Origin: Bradyrhizobium sp. | GTDB lineage: Bacteria > Pseudomonadota > Alphaproteobacteria > Rhizobiales > Xanthobacteraceae | Direction of reading: 5' to 3' | NCBI RefSeq assembly: GCF_028868675.1 | Contig: NZ_JAGWUA010000014.1 | Location: 1-47,358 of the forward strand | DNA length: 47,358 nucleotides | Notes under the pieces: generated by a model | Seen by the model: only the letters and a program-made list of their open reading frames with translations | What the model was told of the DNA's origin: nothing | The model's database searches: none | Shown: one piece after another, positions 9,469 to 17,280 of the stretch | Position numbering within the stretch: position 1 is the stretch's first letter | Layout of the letters: every line of letters starts with the position of its first letter | Made by a program: the position numbers and the translations under genes

Positions 9469-11568
9469 ATGCGAATGGCTGCCGGCAAGATCGAAACGAT
9501 AGCACTGCAGGGACTGCGTGCAGTGGCGGCGCTCCTGCTGAGCATTTGCGGTGCACAGGCGGCCGATCTCGGCATCGCGACGAAGTTCTTCTCCGAGCCC
9601 GTCACGGTCGAGCGCCCCGAAGGCGCGCCGCCGGCGGCGATCGTGCGGGCCGCGGACGGCCGCGTGCTCGGCTATGCCTTCTCCAGCCTCGACGTCTCGG
9701 GATCGGTCGGCTATGCGGGCCGGCCGCTCGACATCGTCGCCGCGGTCACGTCCGAAGGCACCATCGCGGGCGCCGAGATCGTCGCCCACGAGGAGCCGAT
9801 CCTGGTGATCGGCATCCCCCGCGACGCGTTGGCTGCCTATGTGGCCAATTTCCGCGGCTTCGACGTGCGCGCCGGCGCCACGCTGAAACCGGCCGACGAA
9901 CTCGCGCGCGGGCCTCATGCGGTCGCCGGCGCCACCATCACCAGCACCGTGATCCGCGACGCCATCGTCCGCTCGGCGCGCAGCGTGTTGCGCAGCCGCA
10001 GCAACGCGCCCGACCGCACGACGCGGCTCGACCGCGAAACCCTGCGGCGGTCGAACTGGCAATCGCTGCTCGCCGAGGGTGCCGTGCAGCGGCGGCTGGT
10101 GAGCCGCGGCGAAGCCGCAAAAATGCTCGGCACGCAGGACAGCGAGCCCGAAAAGCCCTTCATCGACCTCTGGCTTGCGCTGGCGACGCCGCCCCCGATC
10201 GGGGAAAGCCTGCTCGGCCAGCGCACCTACGAGAGCGAGCTGGGCAAGATCGGTCCCGAAGACGATCTGGTCCTGATCGGCGCCACCGGGCTCTATTCGT
10301 TCAAGGGCACCGAATGGCGCCAGGCCGGCGCGTTCACCCGTATCGAGCTCGTCCAGGGCAGCCGCACGATCCGGCTCAAGCCGTCCGATCACACGGCGAT
10401 CGAGTCGCTGCACGCGGCCGGCGCGCCGGAGCTGCGCGAGGTCGCCGTGTTCCGGATCCCGCAATCGAGCGGGTTCGACTCGACGAAACCGTTTCGACTC
10501 GACCTGGACCTCAGCGCCGGCGCGGCGCGCAGCGGCCCCGCGGTGATCTCGCTCGAGTACAGGATTCCCGAGCGCTATCTGATCGCGACGGCCCCGCCGT
10601 CGGTCGCGCCGCCAGCCGGGAAGACCGCCGCAACGGCTGCGCCGGCATCGACCCAGACGCTCTGGCAGGACATCTGGTGGGCGCGGCGCTACGAGATCGG
10701 CGTTCTCGGCGCCATGCTCTCGGTGCTCGCGGCGATCCTGATCTTCCAGGATACCGTGACGGCGCACGGCGTGTTCTATTATCGGCTGCGCACCGGCTAC
10801 ATGCTGCTGACGCTGGTGTTCCTCGGCTTCATCGCCAACGCCCAGCTCTCGGTCGTCAACGTCCTGACCTTCATCCACGCACTGCTCTCCGGCTTCCGCT
10901 GGGAGCTGTTCCTGCTCGATCCCCTGGTGTTCATGCTGTGGAGCTTCGTCGCGCTCAGCATCCTGTTCTGGGGACGCGGGGTGTTCTGCGGCTGGCTCTG
11001 CCCGTTCGGCACGCTGCAGGAGCTGACCAACCAGCTCGCCCGCCGCCTCGGCATCAAGCAGATCGAAATCCCGTTCGGGCTGCACGAGCGGCTGTGGATG
11101 ATCAAATACGTCGTGTTCCTCGGCATCCTTGCGATCTCGCTGCGCTCGATCCTCGGCGCGTTCCAGCTCGCGGAGGTCGAGCCGTTCAAGACCGCGATCA
11201 CCATGAAATTCATGCGCGAGTGGCCGTTCGGGCTCTATGCCGGACTGTTGCTGCTCGCCGGACTGTTCATCGAGCGATTCTACTGCCGCTATCTCTGCCC
11301 ACTCGGCGCCGCATTGGCGATCCCCGCCCGCATGCGCATGTTCGAATGGCTGAAGCGCTACCGCGAATGCGGCGCGGAATGCCATGTCTGCGCGCGGCGC
11401 TGCACGGTGCAGGCGATCCATCCGCTCGGCCAGATCAATCCGAACGAGTGCATCTACTGCCTCAAGTGCCAGGCCAATTATTTCGACAACGACATCTGCC
11501 TGCATCTGAAGAAGCGTGCGGCGCGCCGCCAGCCGCTGGCGCAGGCCACGCCGCCGCGGAATTCATGA
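9469..11568 (+). CDS. nirI: NirI, NosR/NirI-family membrane flavo-iron-sulfur protein
   Basis: 699 residues from the ATG at 9469; ATGs at 9442 and 9475 are also possible and none has a clear ribosome site. Order of parts: N-terminal signal or anchor segment, a periplasmic FMN-binding domain with the flavinylation-type motif GATITST, several membrane helices, two Cx3CP motifs (FCGWLCPFG and YCRYLCPLG) and a C-terminal Cys-rich ferredoxin-like region (two Cys clusters, the last ending DICLHL). Relatives NosR and NirI pass electrons from the quinone pool to the periplasm and are needed for nitrous oxide or nitrite reductase expression and activity. Placement divergent from nirS and upstream of nirX argues for NirI; no nosZ is in view. 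Confidence 0.87.
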   Translation: MRMAAGKIETIALQGLRAVAALLLSICGAQAADLGIATKFFSEPVTVERPEGAPPAAIVRAADGRVLGYAFSSLDVSGSVGYAGRPLDIVAAVTSEGTIAGAEIVAHEEPILVIGIPRDALAAYVANFRGFDVRAGATLKPADELARGPHAVAGATITSTVIRDAIVRSARSVLRSRSNAPDRTTRLDRETLRRSNWQSLLAEGAVQRRLVSRGEAAKMLGTQDSEPEKPFIDLWLALATPPPIGESLLGQRTYESELGKIGPEDDLVLIGATGLYSFKGTEWRQAGAFTRIELVQGSRTIRLKPSDHTAIESLHAAGAPELREVAVFRIPQSSGFDSTKPFRLDLDLSAGAARSGPAVISLEYRIPERYLIATAPPSVAPPAGKTAATAAPASTQTLWQDIWWARRYEIGVLGAMLSVLAAILIFQDTVTAHGVFYYRLRTGYMLLTLVFLGFIANAQLSVVNVLTFIHALLSGFRWELFLLDPLVFMLWSFVALSILFWGRGVFCGWLCPFGTLQELTNQLARRLGIKQIEIPFGLHERLWMIKYVVFLGILAISLRSILGAFQLAEVEPFKTAITMKFMREWPFGLYAGLLLLAGLFIERFYCRYLCPLGAALAIPARMRMFEWLKRYRECGAECHVCARRCTVQAIHPLGQINPNECIYCLKCQANYFDNDICLHLKKRAARRQPLAQATPPRNS

Positions 11569-11577
11569 GGAGACAGC

Positions 11578-12567
11578 ATGCCTCTTGACCGTCCGACACG
11601 TCGCCGCGCCATCACCATCCTCGCGGCAGCCGCCGCCGGCGCGATCGCGGGCCCCGCCCGCCCCGCCGCAGCCGGCTATGAATGGCGCGGCACGGCGATG
11701 GGGGCGGATGCGCGCATCCTGTTCGACGGAATCGAGCCGCAGCAGGCGCGAAGCCTGGCGGCCACGGTCGAGGCGGAAATCGACCGGCTGGAGAATGAGC
11801 TGAGCCTGTTCCGTCCCGACTCCGAGCTGTGCCGCCTGAACCGACGGGGCCGCCTCGACGAGCCGGGTGGCGACCTCCGCCGCGCACTGGCGCTGGCGCT
11901 GCGCGTCGCCGACCTCACCGGCGGATTGTTCGATCCGACGGTGCAGGCGCTCTGGGAAGCCCACATCGACTGGTTCGCGGATCGCAGCCACACGTCGCTG
12001 CCGCCCGAAACCGTGATCGTGCAAGCGCGCCGGGCCGTGGATTGGCAAAGGATCGACCTCGGAGCGGGCACGATCCAACTCGGCGAGGGACAGCGCCTCA
12101 CCCTCAACGGCCTCGGCCAGGGCTATGTCACCGATCGAGTCTCGGAGCTTCTCGTCGCCAAGGGCCTGACCCACATCCTGGTCGATCTCGGCGAGCAGCG
12201 CGCGCCGGCGCCGCGGGACGACGGCTCGCCGTGGCTGGTCGCGCGCAGTGGCGCCGCGCCGATCCGGCTGGCGCATGGCGCGCTCGCGACGTCCGAAGGA
12301 TCAGGCTGTGTGCTCGGCGCGGGCGGCGCCGCGCATCACTTGTTCGATCCGCGCAGCGGCCGCAGCGCGGCGCACTGGCATACGATCACCGTCCATCACG
12401 CGTCGGCCGCGGTGGCCGACGCGCTCTCGACGGCGCTTTCCGTCGCGTCCGCGGACGAAATCGAGGCGCTGCTGCCGCGGCTCGACGGCGCGGCGATCTG
12501 GGCGGTCGACGCCGCCGGCCGACGCCGGCGCTGGCCGGCAGGCCCGCGCGACGGCATCGCCGGGTGA
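11578..12567 (+). CDS. nirX: NirX, ApbE-family FAD:protein FMN transferase
   Basis: 329 residues, ATG preceded by GAGGAGA. The N terminus has three consecutive Arg (8-10) followed by a hydrophobic stretch, in line with Tat export. The body matches ApbE/NosX/NirX proteins: YEWRGTAMGADARI, then a FDPTVQALW block and a LNGLGQGYVTDRV block. These enzymes attach FMN covalently to a Thr of NosR/NirI/RnfG-type domains, so NirI is the obvious substrate. It begins 9 bases after nirI. It is the same family as NosX; the name follows the nir context. Confidence 0.87.
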   Translation: MPLDRPTRRRAITILAAAAAGAIAGPARPAAAGYEWRGTAMGADARILFDGIEPQQARSLAATVEAEIDRLENELSLFRPDSELCRLNRRGRLDEPGGDLRRALALALRVADLTGGLFDPTVQALWEAHIDWFADRSHTSLPPETVIVQARRAVDWQRIDLGAGTIQLGEGQRLTLNGLGQGYVTDRVSELLVAKGLTHILVDLGEQRAPAPRDDGSPWLVARSGAAPIRLAHGALATSEGSGCVLGAGGAAHHLFDPRSGRSAAHWHTITVHHASAAVADALSTALSVASADEIEALLPRLDGAAIWAVDAAGRRRRWPAGPRDGIAG

Positions 12568-12571
12568 AGGG

Positions 12572-12603
12572 CGACGCCGCCCGCGCGAAGCGCGTTCGCG
12601 GCG
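12572..12603. terminator. Possible bidirectional hairpin between nirX and the cytochrome c gene
   Basis: CGCCGC at 12575-12580 can pair with GCGGCG at 12598-12603, with an inner CGCG/CGCG pairing. It lies between two convergent genes. There is no T-run, so this is a weak call. Confidence 0.3.
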
Positions 12604-12604
12604 A

Positions 12605-12988
12605 CTACTTGGTCTTGCCGTCCGCGTCGTACTGCTTGAGATAGGACCAGAGGTTCTTGGCCTCGGCCTCGTTCTTGATGCCGGCGAACGCCATCTTGGT
12701 GTTTGGCACCTTGGCCTTGGGGTCCTTGATGTACTCGAGGAAGGTCGCCTCGTCCCAGGTGATGCCCGAGTTCTTGTTGGCATCGGAGTAGTTGTAGCCC
12801 GCGACCGAGCCCGACTTGCGGCCATCCAGGCCGTTGAGCACCGGGCCGACCTTGTTCTTCGCGGTCGGGCCGACGTCGTGGCAGCTCACGCATTTCTTGA
12901 ACGCGGTGGCGCCCGCAGTGACGTCCTGCGCGCTGGCCGCGCTGGCCGATGCGGCAGCAACTGCGATGGCGATCAAAATCCGCTTCAT
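12605..12988 (-). CDS. Class I cytochrome c (c2/c550 type)
   Basis: 127 residues: signal peptide (1-20, cut after ASA), heme site CVSCH at 33-37 and a probable axial Met99 in NTKMAFAG. The size and the YNYSDANKNSGITWDE stretch are typical of the mitochondrial-like cytochrome c2/c550 group. It is the last gene of the minus-strand heme-copper operon, 51 bases after the hemerythrin. Inference: it is the soluble electron carrier for NirS and/or for the CuA subunit II of the same operon. Confidence 0.88.
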   Translation of the reverse strand: MKRILIAIAVAAASASAASAQDVTAGATAFKKCVSCHDVGPTAKNKVGPVLNGLDGRKSGSVAGYNYSDANKNSGITWDEATFLEYIKDPKAKVPNTKMAFAGIKNEAEAKNLWSYLKQYDADGKTK

Positions 12989-13039
12989 TTCATCGTCTCC
13001 TGTGTTGAAGGTCTATTCATTGTCCCTGGTGCGCGGTCC

Positions 13040-13438
13040 CTAGTGGGCGCCGAGCGCCTTGTGCAATCGGGCGTCATGGGTCTCGAAATGCCGGGAGAAC
13101 CAGGCGTCCAGGGCGTCCGCGAGCAGACGGTCGTCGAACCTGGAGCTGGCCTCGTAGTCTTCCATGATGTCGCGGATCTCGTCGAGCAGCCGCTCATGGT
13201 CGTTCTTGTGCTGGGTGAGATGGTCGTAGCCGCGCTCGCGCATGAAGCGCTCCTCGAGCGCGAAATGCGACGAGATCGCCTTGAAGAGATCGCCGAAGAA
13301 GCCGACGACCGCGTCCTTGGAGCGCTGCGCGATCGCCTCGGCATAGAGGCGGTTGATCAGCTCGATCAGCTCCCGGTGCTCGTGGTCCACGGCCGCGACG
13401 CCGACGCTGTAGCGATCTTCCCAATGCAACAGGCCCAT
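13040..13438 (-). CDS. Bacteriohemerythrin
   Basis: 132 residues with all expected di-iron ligands: His21, His58 with Glu62 (HxxxE), His77 and His81 (HxxxH), and His117 with Asp122 (HxxxxD). It has no signal peptide, so it should be cytoplasmic. Bacteriohemerythrins bind O2 and some deliver O2 to membrane oxidases or bind NO. It starts 10 bases after the stop of the 167-residue unknown protein and belongs to the heme-copper operon. Inference: it buffers O2 or NO for the operon's enzyme or protects the cell from NO. Confidence 0.88.
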   Translation of the reverse strand: MGLLHWEDRYSVGVAAVDHEHRELIELINRLYAEAIAQRSKDAVVGFFGDLFKAISSHFALEERFMRERGYDHLTQHKNDHERLLDEIRDIMEDYEASSRFDDRLLADALDAWFSRHFETHDARLHKALGAH

Positions 13439-13448
13439 GATGCGATCC

Positions 13449-13952
13449 TCACCGGAAGATGAATTCGCCGCTTTCAGGGCGATAGTCAATGACGAGGAGC
13501 TGGGCCGGCGCGAAATCCACGGTCTCGCGGCGCTCGTGGTCGAACCCTTCGGCCCGGGCGGTATCGCGCATGCGCACCGCGACGTCGTATTTCCCGGCCG
13601 GCAGCACGAAGCGCTGATAGACCTTCGAGGGACCGTCGCCGGCAATTCCGGTCGGCGGCAGGTCGGCGCGATAGACGTTGCGGCCGTCGACGTCCAGCTC
13701 GACATGGAGCGACCGCCGCACGCGCGGACAGTCCTGCACGCGCCGCATGTTCGGCGGCAGCTTTGCGATCTCCTCCGGCGTGAGCCTGCGGCATTCGCCC
13801 TTGCGGTCGGCGCCGTGCACGAAGGTCAGTACCATCACGCCCGTGTTGTCGGGAATCTGGTGGTAGGCCGGCCAGCTCGACAGCATGGCCACGCCGGCGA
13901 ATAGCGCCAGGATGACGACGAACTGGCCGGCCGTGCGAAATGCTCCGCTCAT
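13449..13952 (-). CDS. Unknown protein with N-terminal membrane anchor
   Basis: 167 residues. Residues about 8-26 form one hydrophobic segment, and the rest is predicted outside the membrane, with beta-rich character and two Cys (GECRRL and QDCPRV). I do not recognise a named family. Its ATG overlaps the stop of the cytochrome b/ferredoxin fusion (ATGA), so the two are translationally coupled and may form one complex. A motif such as VYQRFVLPAGKYDVAVRMRD looks like an immunoglobulin-like or carbohydrate-binding fold, but this is a guess. Candidate small subunit of the heme-copper or cytochrome b complex. Confidence 0.75.
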   Translation of the reverse strand: MSGAFRTAGQFVVILALFAGVAMLSSWPAYHQIPDNTGVMVLTFVHGADRKGECRRLTPEEIAKLPPNMRRVQDCPRVRRSLHVELDVDGRNVYRADLPPTGIAGDGPSKVYQRFVLPAGKYDVAVRMRDTARAEGFDHERRETVDFAPAQLLVIDYRPESGEFIFR

Positions 13953-15544
13953 GGTTCGTTCCTCGCCTCGGCCGGCTCCCGGGCCTTGGGCTGCGCCGAC
14001 GGTGCGCTCGCGGGCAGCGGCGAGCGCATCTTCAGCGGCGGCAACTGTGCGACCTTGGCGCCGAACGCGGCGATCTCGGCCTCCGCGTGCCGCACCTGGA
14101 GCGCGGACGCCCAAATCTTGGCGATGCGCTCGCGGGGAACACGGGCACGCAGATAGGGATCGCGCTGCGCGGCAAAGCGCTCCTCGGTCCATTTCACCCC
14201 GAGCCGGTTGTAGCAGGCGCTCTCGGCGCAGCCGGCGATGACCACGCCGTCGGCGAGGTCGCGGCTGAGGATGTAGTCGATCAGCGACGGCGGCGCCATT
14301 GCCACGCAAGGCATCACGACGGTGCCCTCGAGCCGGCCGGCGGCGGCGCCGTGCTCGCAGGCCAGCACCAGCAGGCGCCCGGGCCCGGACAGGCCGCGTG
14401 CGGTCTCGAGAACCCTCTCGCGCAACTCCTTCAGCGGATATTCGGGCAGGTCGATACCGGTCCGCAGCTCCTCCGAGCGCCGGAACGGCGTCGACGACGG
14501 ACAGGAGCCGACGCAGATGCCGCAGGAGACGCAGAGCGACGGATTGACCTGCGCCTGGGTCGGGAACGGCAGGTTGTCGGTGCGGCCGACCATGCGGATG
14601 GCCTCGTAGGGGCAATCCTCCGCGCAGCGCGCGCAGCCGTTGCAATGGTCGAGGTGGACCTCGACCGCCTTGGCGCGGCGCAGCGGCGGCAGCCACGGCA
14701 TCAGCGCGATCATGAGCGAGAAGGCGCCGAGGAACGCCCAAACCGCGCCGTTGCCCCAGAGGGTGGTCAGCGGATAGAGCGGCAGATACAGCCAGTCGAG
14801 TCCGACCGTCGCCGGCACCTTGGCGAGATCGGCATGTCCTTGCGAGAGCGCCGGATTCCAGATCGACACCGCGAGCAGCGCGACGAGCGACAACAGCGCC
14901 AGCGCGCGCGGCGGGTTCACCTTGGGCCGCGATATCCGCAGGATGTGCACCCACATGATGAACAGCAGGAACAGCGGCACCGCGACGTGCATGAACACCA
15001 TCAGCGAGAAAAAGCGGCTGGTCAGCGTGCCCGTGGCGATGAAGTTGCGCGCGATCGGCTCGCCGAACACCGGCAGCCAGTCCAGGAGCTCGGAGGACAC
15101 CAGCGCGACATATTGCGCGAGCTTGTCCCACACCAGCCAGTAGCCGGTGATGCCGGAGGCATAGAGCAGCCAGATGATGGGCAGGCCGGTGAACCAGGAA
15201 TACCAGCGGACGCCGCGGTAATGGTCGTAGGCGAATTCGCGCAGCAGGTGCACGGCCACCATCACCACCATCAGGTCGGAGGCGTAGCGGTGGAAGCTGC
15301 GCATCACGCCCGCATGGAACCAGTGGTCATGGGTGAGGTATTCGACCGACTGGTAGGCGCGCTCGATGCCGGTGTCGAAGAAGATGAAGAGATAGATGCC
15401 GCTGACGGCGACGATCCAGAAGAAGAAGAAGCCGAGCGCCCCCAACTGCGCCAGAGGATTGAGCGCAGGGGAAAACAAGCGATCGAACGGACGCTCGATC
15501 GCGTCAAAGCCCGCGCGAAGTACGCTGCGAATTGCACCAATCAC
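13949..15544 (-). CDS. Cytochrome b / 2x[4Fe-4S] ferredoxin / MvhD-like fusion protein
   Basis: 531 residues in three parts. Residues 1-290 are a cytochrome b/b6 N-terminal type membrane domain with two His pairs (85/99 and 186/200, each spaced 14), enough for two b hemes. Residues 300-350 hold two ferredoxin motifs with Cys301, 304, 307, 311 and Cys338, 341, 344, 348. Residues about 390-470 resemble the MvhD/FrhD iron-sulfur subunit, with Cys396, 413, 439 and 444. The C-terminal tail is Pro/Ala-rich. Such a chain could carry electrons between cytoplasmic iron-sulfur carriers, quinone and hemes. It sits 30 bases after the SCO gene. I know of no characterised protein with this exact role, so the function is inferred. 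Confidence 0.85.
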   Translation of the reverse strand: MIGAIRSVLRAGFDAIERPFDRLFSPALNPLAQLGALGFFFFWIVAVSGIYLFIFFDTGIERAYQSVEYLTHDHWFHAGVMRSFHRYASDLMVVMVAVHLLREFAYDHYRGVRWYSWFTGLPIIWLLYASGITGYWLVWDKLAQYVALVSSELLDWLPVFGEPIARNFIATGTLTSRFFSLMVFMHVAVPLFLLFIMWVHILRISRPKVNPPRALALLSLVALLAVSIWNPALSQGHADLAKVPATVGLDWLYLPLYPLTTLWGNGAVWAFLGAFSLMIALMPWLPPLRRAKAVEVHLDHCNGCARCAEDCPYEAIRMVGRTDNLPFPTQAQVNPSLCVSCGICVGSCPSSTPFRRSEELRTGIDLPEYPLKELRERVLETARGLSGPGRLLVLACEHGAAAGRLEGTVVMPCVAMAPPSLIDYILSRDLADGVVIAGCAESACYNRLGVKWTEERFAAQRDPYLRARVPRERIAKIWASALQVRHAEAEIAAFGAKVAQLPPLKMRSPLPASAPSAQPKAREPAEARNEP

Positions 15545-15574
15545 ATGATCACCCGTTTCATTAGGCCCCGCCGC

Positions 15575-16378
15575 TCATGCCTGCGCCGAGCGCATCCACT
15601 CGCGAAGGATCAGGCCGCCCATGACGAGCAGGGAGAAGGCGCCGATCGCGCCGCCGAACACGAGGCCATAGTCGATGCGGTAGCGGCGCGAGCCAGGATC
15701 GTAGGCGGTGCAGATGAAGCGGATGCGGTCGATGATGCCGTCGAGCGAGAACGGCGTCGTGGTGCCGTAGACCACGTCCTTCATCGGCTCCATGAACATC
15801 GGAAACGGAAAATCCTCGCCATAGACGTGGCGGTAGACCTTGCCGTCGCGGTCCAGGATCGTGGTCTGCGCGGGATGATCGAAGCCGCCGGCGACCGCCC
15901 GGTAGCTGAAGCCGAGATCGTTCAGGAGGGCCTCGACCGACCCGGCATCGCCGCTGGCGACGCGCCAGTTCGACGTCTTGATGCCCTGCAGCGACGCGAA
16001 CTGCGCCATGCGGGCGACGGTGTCGTTGCGCGCATCGAATCCGATGGTCAGCACGGCGAACCGGTCGGCACCGAAGACGCGTGCGGCCTCATTGACGGCG
16101 TCGATCAGGTGCTGGGTCGTCGGCGGGCAGACCGAGCTGCAGGCGGAATAGACCAGGCTGATGACGAGCGGCTTGCCGCGGTAGTCACCCAGCGACAACG
16201 GCTTACCGGTGCTGTCGACGAAACGGTAGTCGCCGATCGTCCGGCCGACCGCGCGCTGGCTGGTCGCGATCGCCTCCTTGGGATCGAGTGGCGACGATGC
16301 GGGCGCACCTCTTGCGGATGCGACCGAGAAGCAGGTCAGCATCGCAAACAGCCACGCCGCGGCACGTCGAGACGTCAT
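15575..16378 (-). CDS. SCO1/SenC-family copper chaperone
   Basis: 267 residues: N-terminal signal or anchor, a thioredoxin-like SCO domain with YSACSSVCPP (Cys80 and Cys84) and a downstream His in GGFDHPAQTT, and an extra C-terminal membrane segment (about 240-260). SCO proteins load copper into the CuA site of subunit II, and a CuA subunit II is encoded three genes upstream. The ATG overlaps the cyoE stop (ATGA). The C-terminal helix is a less usual feature that would anchor the domain at both ends. Confidence 0.9.
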   Translation of the reverse strand: MTSRRAAAWLFAMLTCFSVASARGAPASSPLDPKEAIATSQRAVGRTIGDYRFVDSTGKPLSLGDYRGKPLVISLVYSACSSVCPPTTQHLIDAVNEAARVFGADRFAVLTIGFDARNDTVARMAQFASLQGIKTSNWRVASGDAGSVEALLNDLGFSYRAVAGGFDHPAQTTILDRDGKVYRHVYGEDFPFPMFMEPMKDVVYGTTTPFSLDGIIDRIRFICTAYDPGSRRYRIDYGLVFGGAIGAFSLLVMGGLILREWMRSAQA

Positions 16379-17247
16379 GACCAGTGTCCGACCGCGCTCG
16401 ACAGCAGCGCACCTGCGACCAGCAGGGCAAGTTGCAAGAGCGAAGCGAAGAAGTTCGTCATCGCGTTGGCCTTCGACGGATCGCGATAGAGCTTGATGCT
16501 GGTCCAGACGAAATAGCCGCCGCCGACCGCCGCGCCGATGCCGTAGCACAGCCCCTGGCCGAACCAGAGCGGAACGAGCGCGATCAGCGCCAGCGCCACC
16601 GAATGGGCGAGGATCGCCATGGTCCAGGCTCTCGCCGGCGCGACGACGGGCAGCATCGGAATGCCGGCGCGGGCGTAATCCTGCCCCTTGGCCGCCGCGA
16701 GGCTCCAGAAATGCGGCGGCGTCCACAGGAACAGCACGACCGCCAGCACCGTCGGCACGACCTGCGGCGACGAATCGACCGCGGCAGCGCCCGCCAGCAC
16801 GGCGAAGCTGCCGGCGAGCCCGCCGACAACGATGTTCCAGGTGCTGCGGCGCTTCAGCCAGACGGTGTAGACGATGCCGTAGGTGAAGGCGCCGAGAAAC
16901 ACGTAGGCCGCGGCGAGATGGCCGACCGTCATCCAGGCGAGGCCGAGCGAGACGGCGAGCAGGCCGACGAACGCGACGGGCCACCAGGCGCTCTCCCCGA
17001 ACGCGCCGCTGGCGAACGGACGGTTGCGGGTCCGCGCCATGAGCCGGTCGAGGTCGCGATCGTAGTAGTGGTTGAAGGCGCCGGCCGCGCCGGCCGCGCC
17101 GAGGATGGCGATCGAAAGGCCCACGACCTGCCACCAAGCCAGGCCGGGACCGCTTGCGACCGCGATCCCCGCCAGCGCGCTCGCGGCGATGGCAACGCCG
17201 ATCCTGAGCTTGAGGAGCGAAACCGCCATCGCCGCTGTTGCACGCAT
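16375..17247 (-). CDS. Heme O synthase-like protoheme IX farnesyltransferase
   Basis: 290 residues from the ATG at 17247, which has GAGGA about 7 bases upstream; an upstream TTG is less likely. UbiA-type prenyltransferase with many membrane helices, first Asp-rich motif in NHYYDRDLDRLMART and the family block RPFASGAFGE. Later WTPPHFWSLA is typical of CyoE/CtaB. It farnesylates protoheme to heme O. Its presence inside a heme-copper operon suggests that subunit I carries heme O or a derivative rather than only heme B. A second copy elsewhere for the ordinary terminal oxidase is likely. Confidence 0.9.
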   Translation of the reverse strand: MRATAAMAVSLLKLRIGVAIAASALAGIAVASGPGLAWWQVVGLSIAILGAAGAAGAFNHYYDRDLDRLMARTRNRPFASGAFGESAWWPVAFVGLLAVSLGLAWMTVGHLAAAYVFLGAFTYGIVYTVWLKRRSTWNIVVGGLAGSFAVLAGAAAVDSSPQVVPTVLAVVLFLWTPPHFWSLAAAKGQDYARAGIPMLPVVAPARAWTMAILAHSVALALIALVPLWFGQGLCYGIGAAVGGGYFVWTSIKLYRDPSKANAMTNFFASLLQLALLVAGALLSSAVGHWS

Positions 17248-17280
17248 CTTGTTGTCCTCTCTGATCGTCAATTCAGTCCA

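Noticed and set aside
9421..11568. TTG start of nirI at 9421
   Set aside because: The TTG is part of an FNR-type box; ATG codons downstream keep the signal segment.
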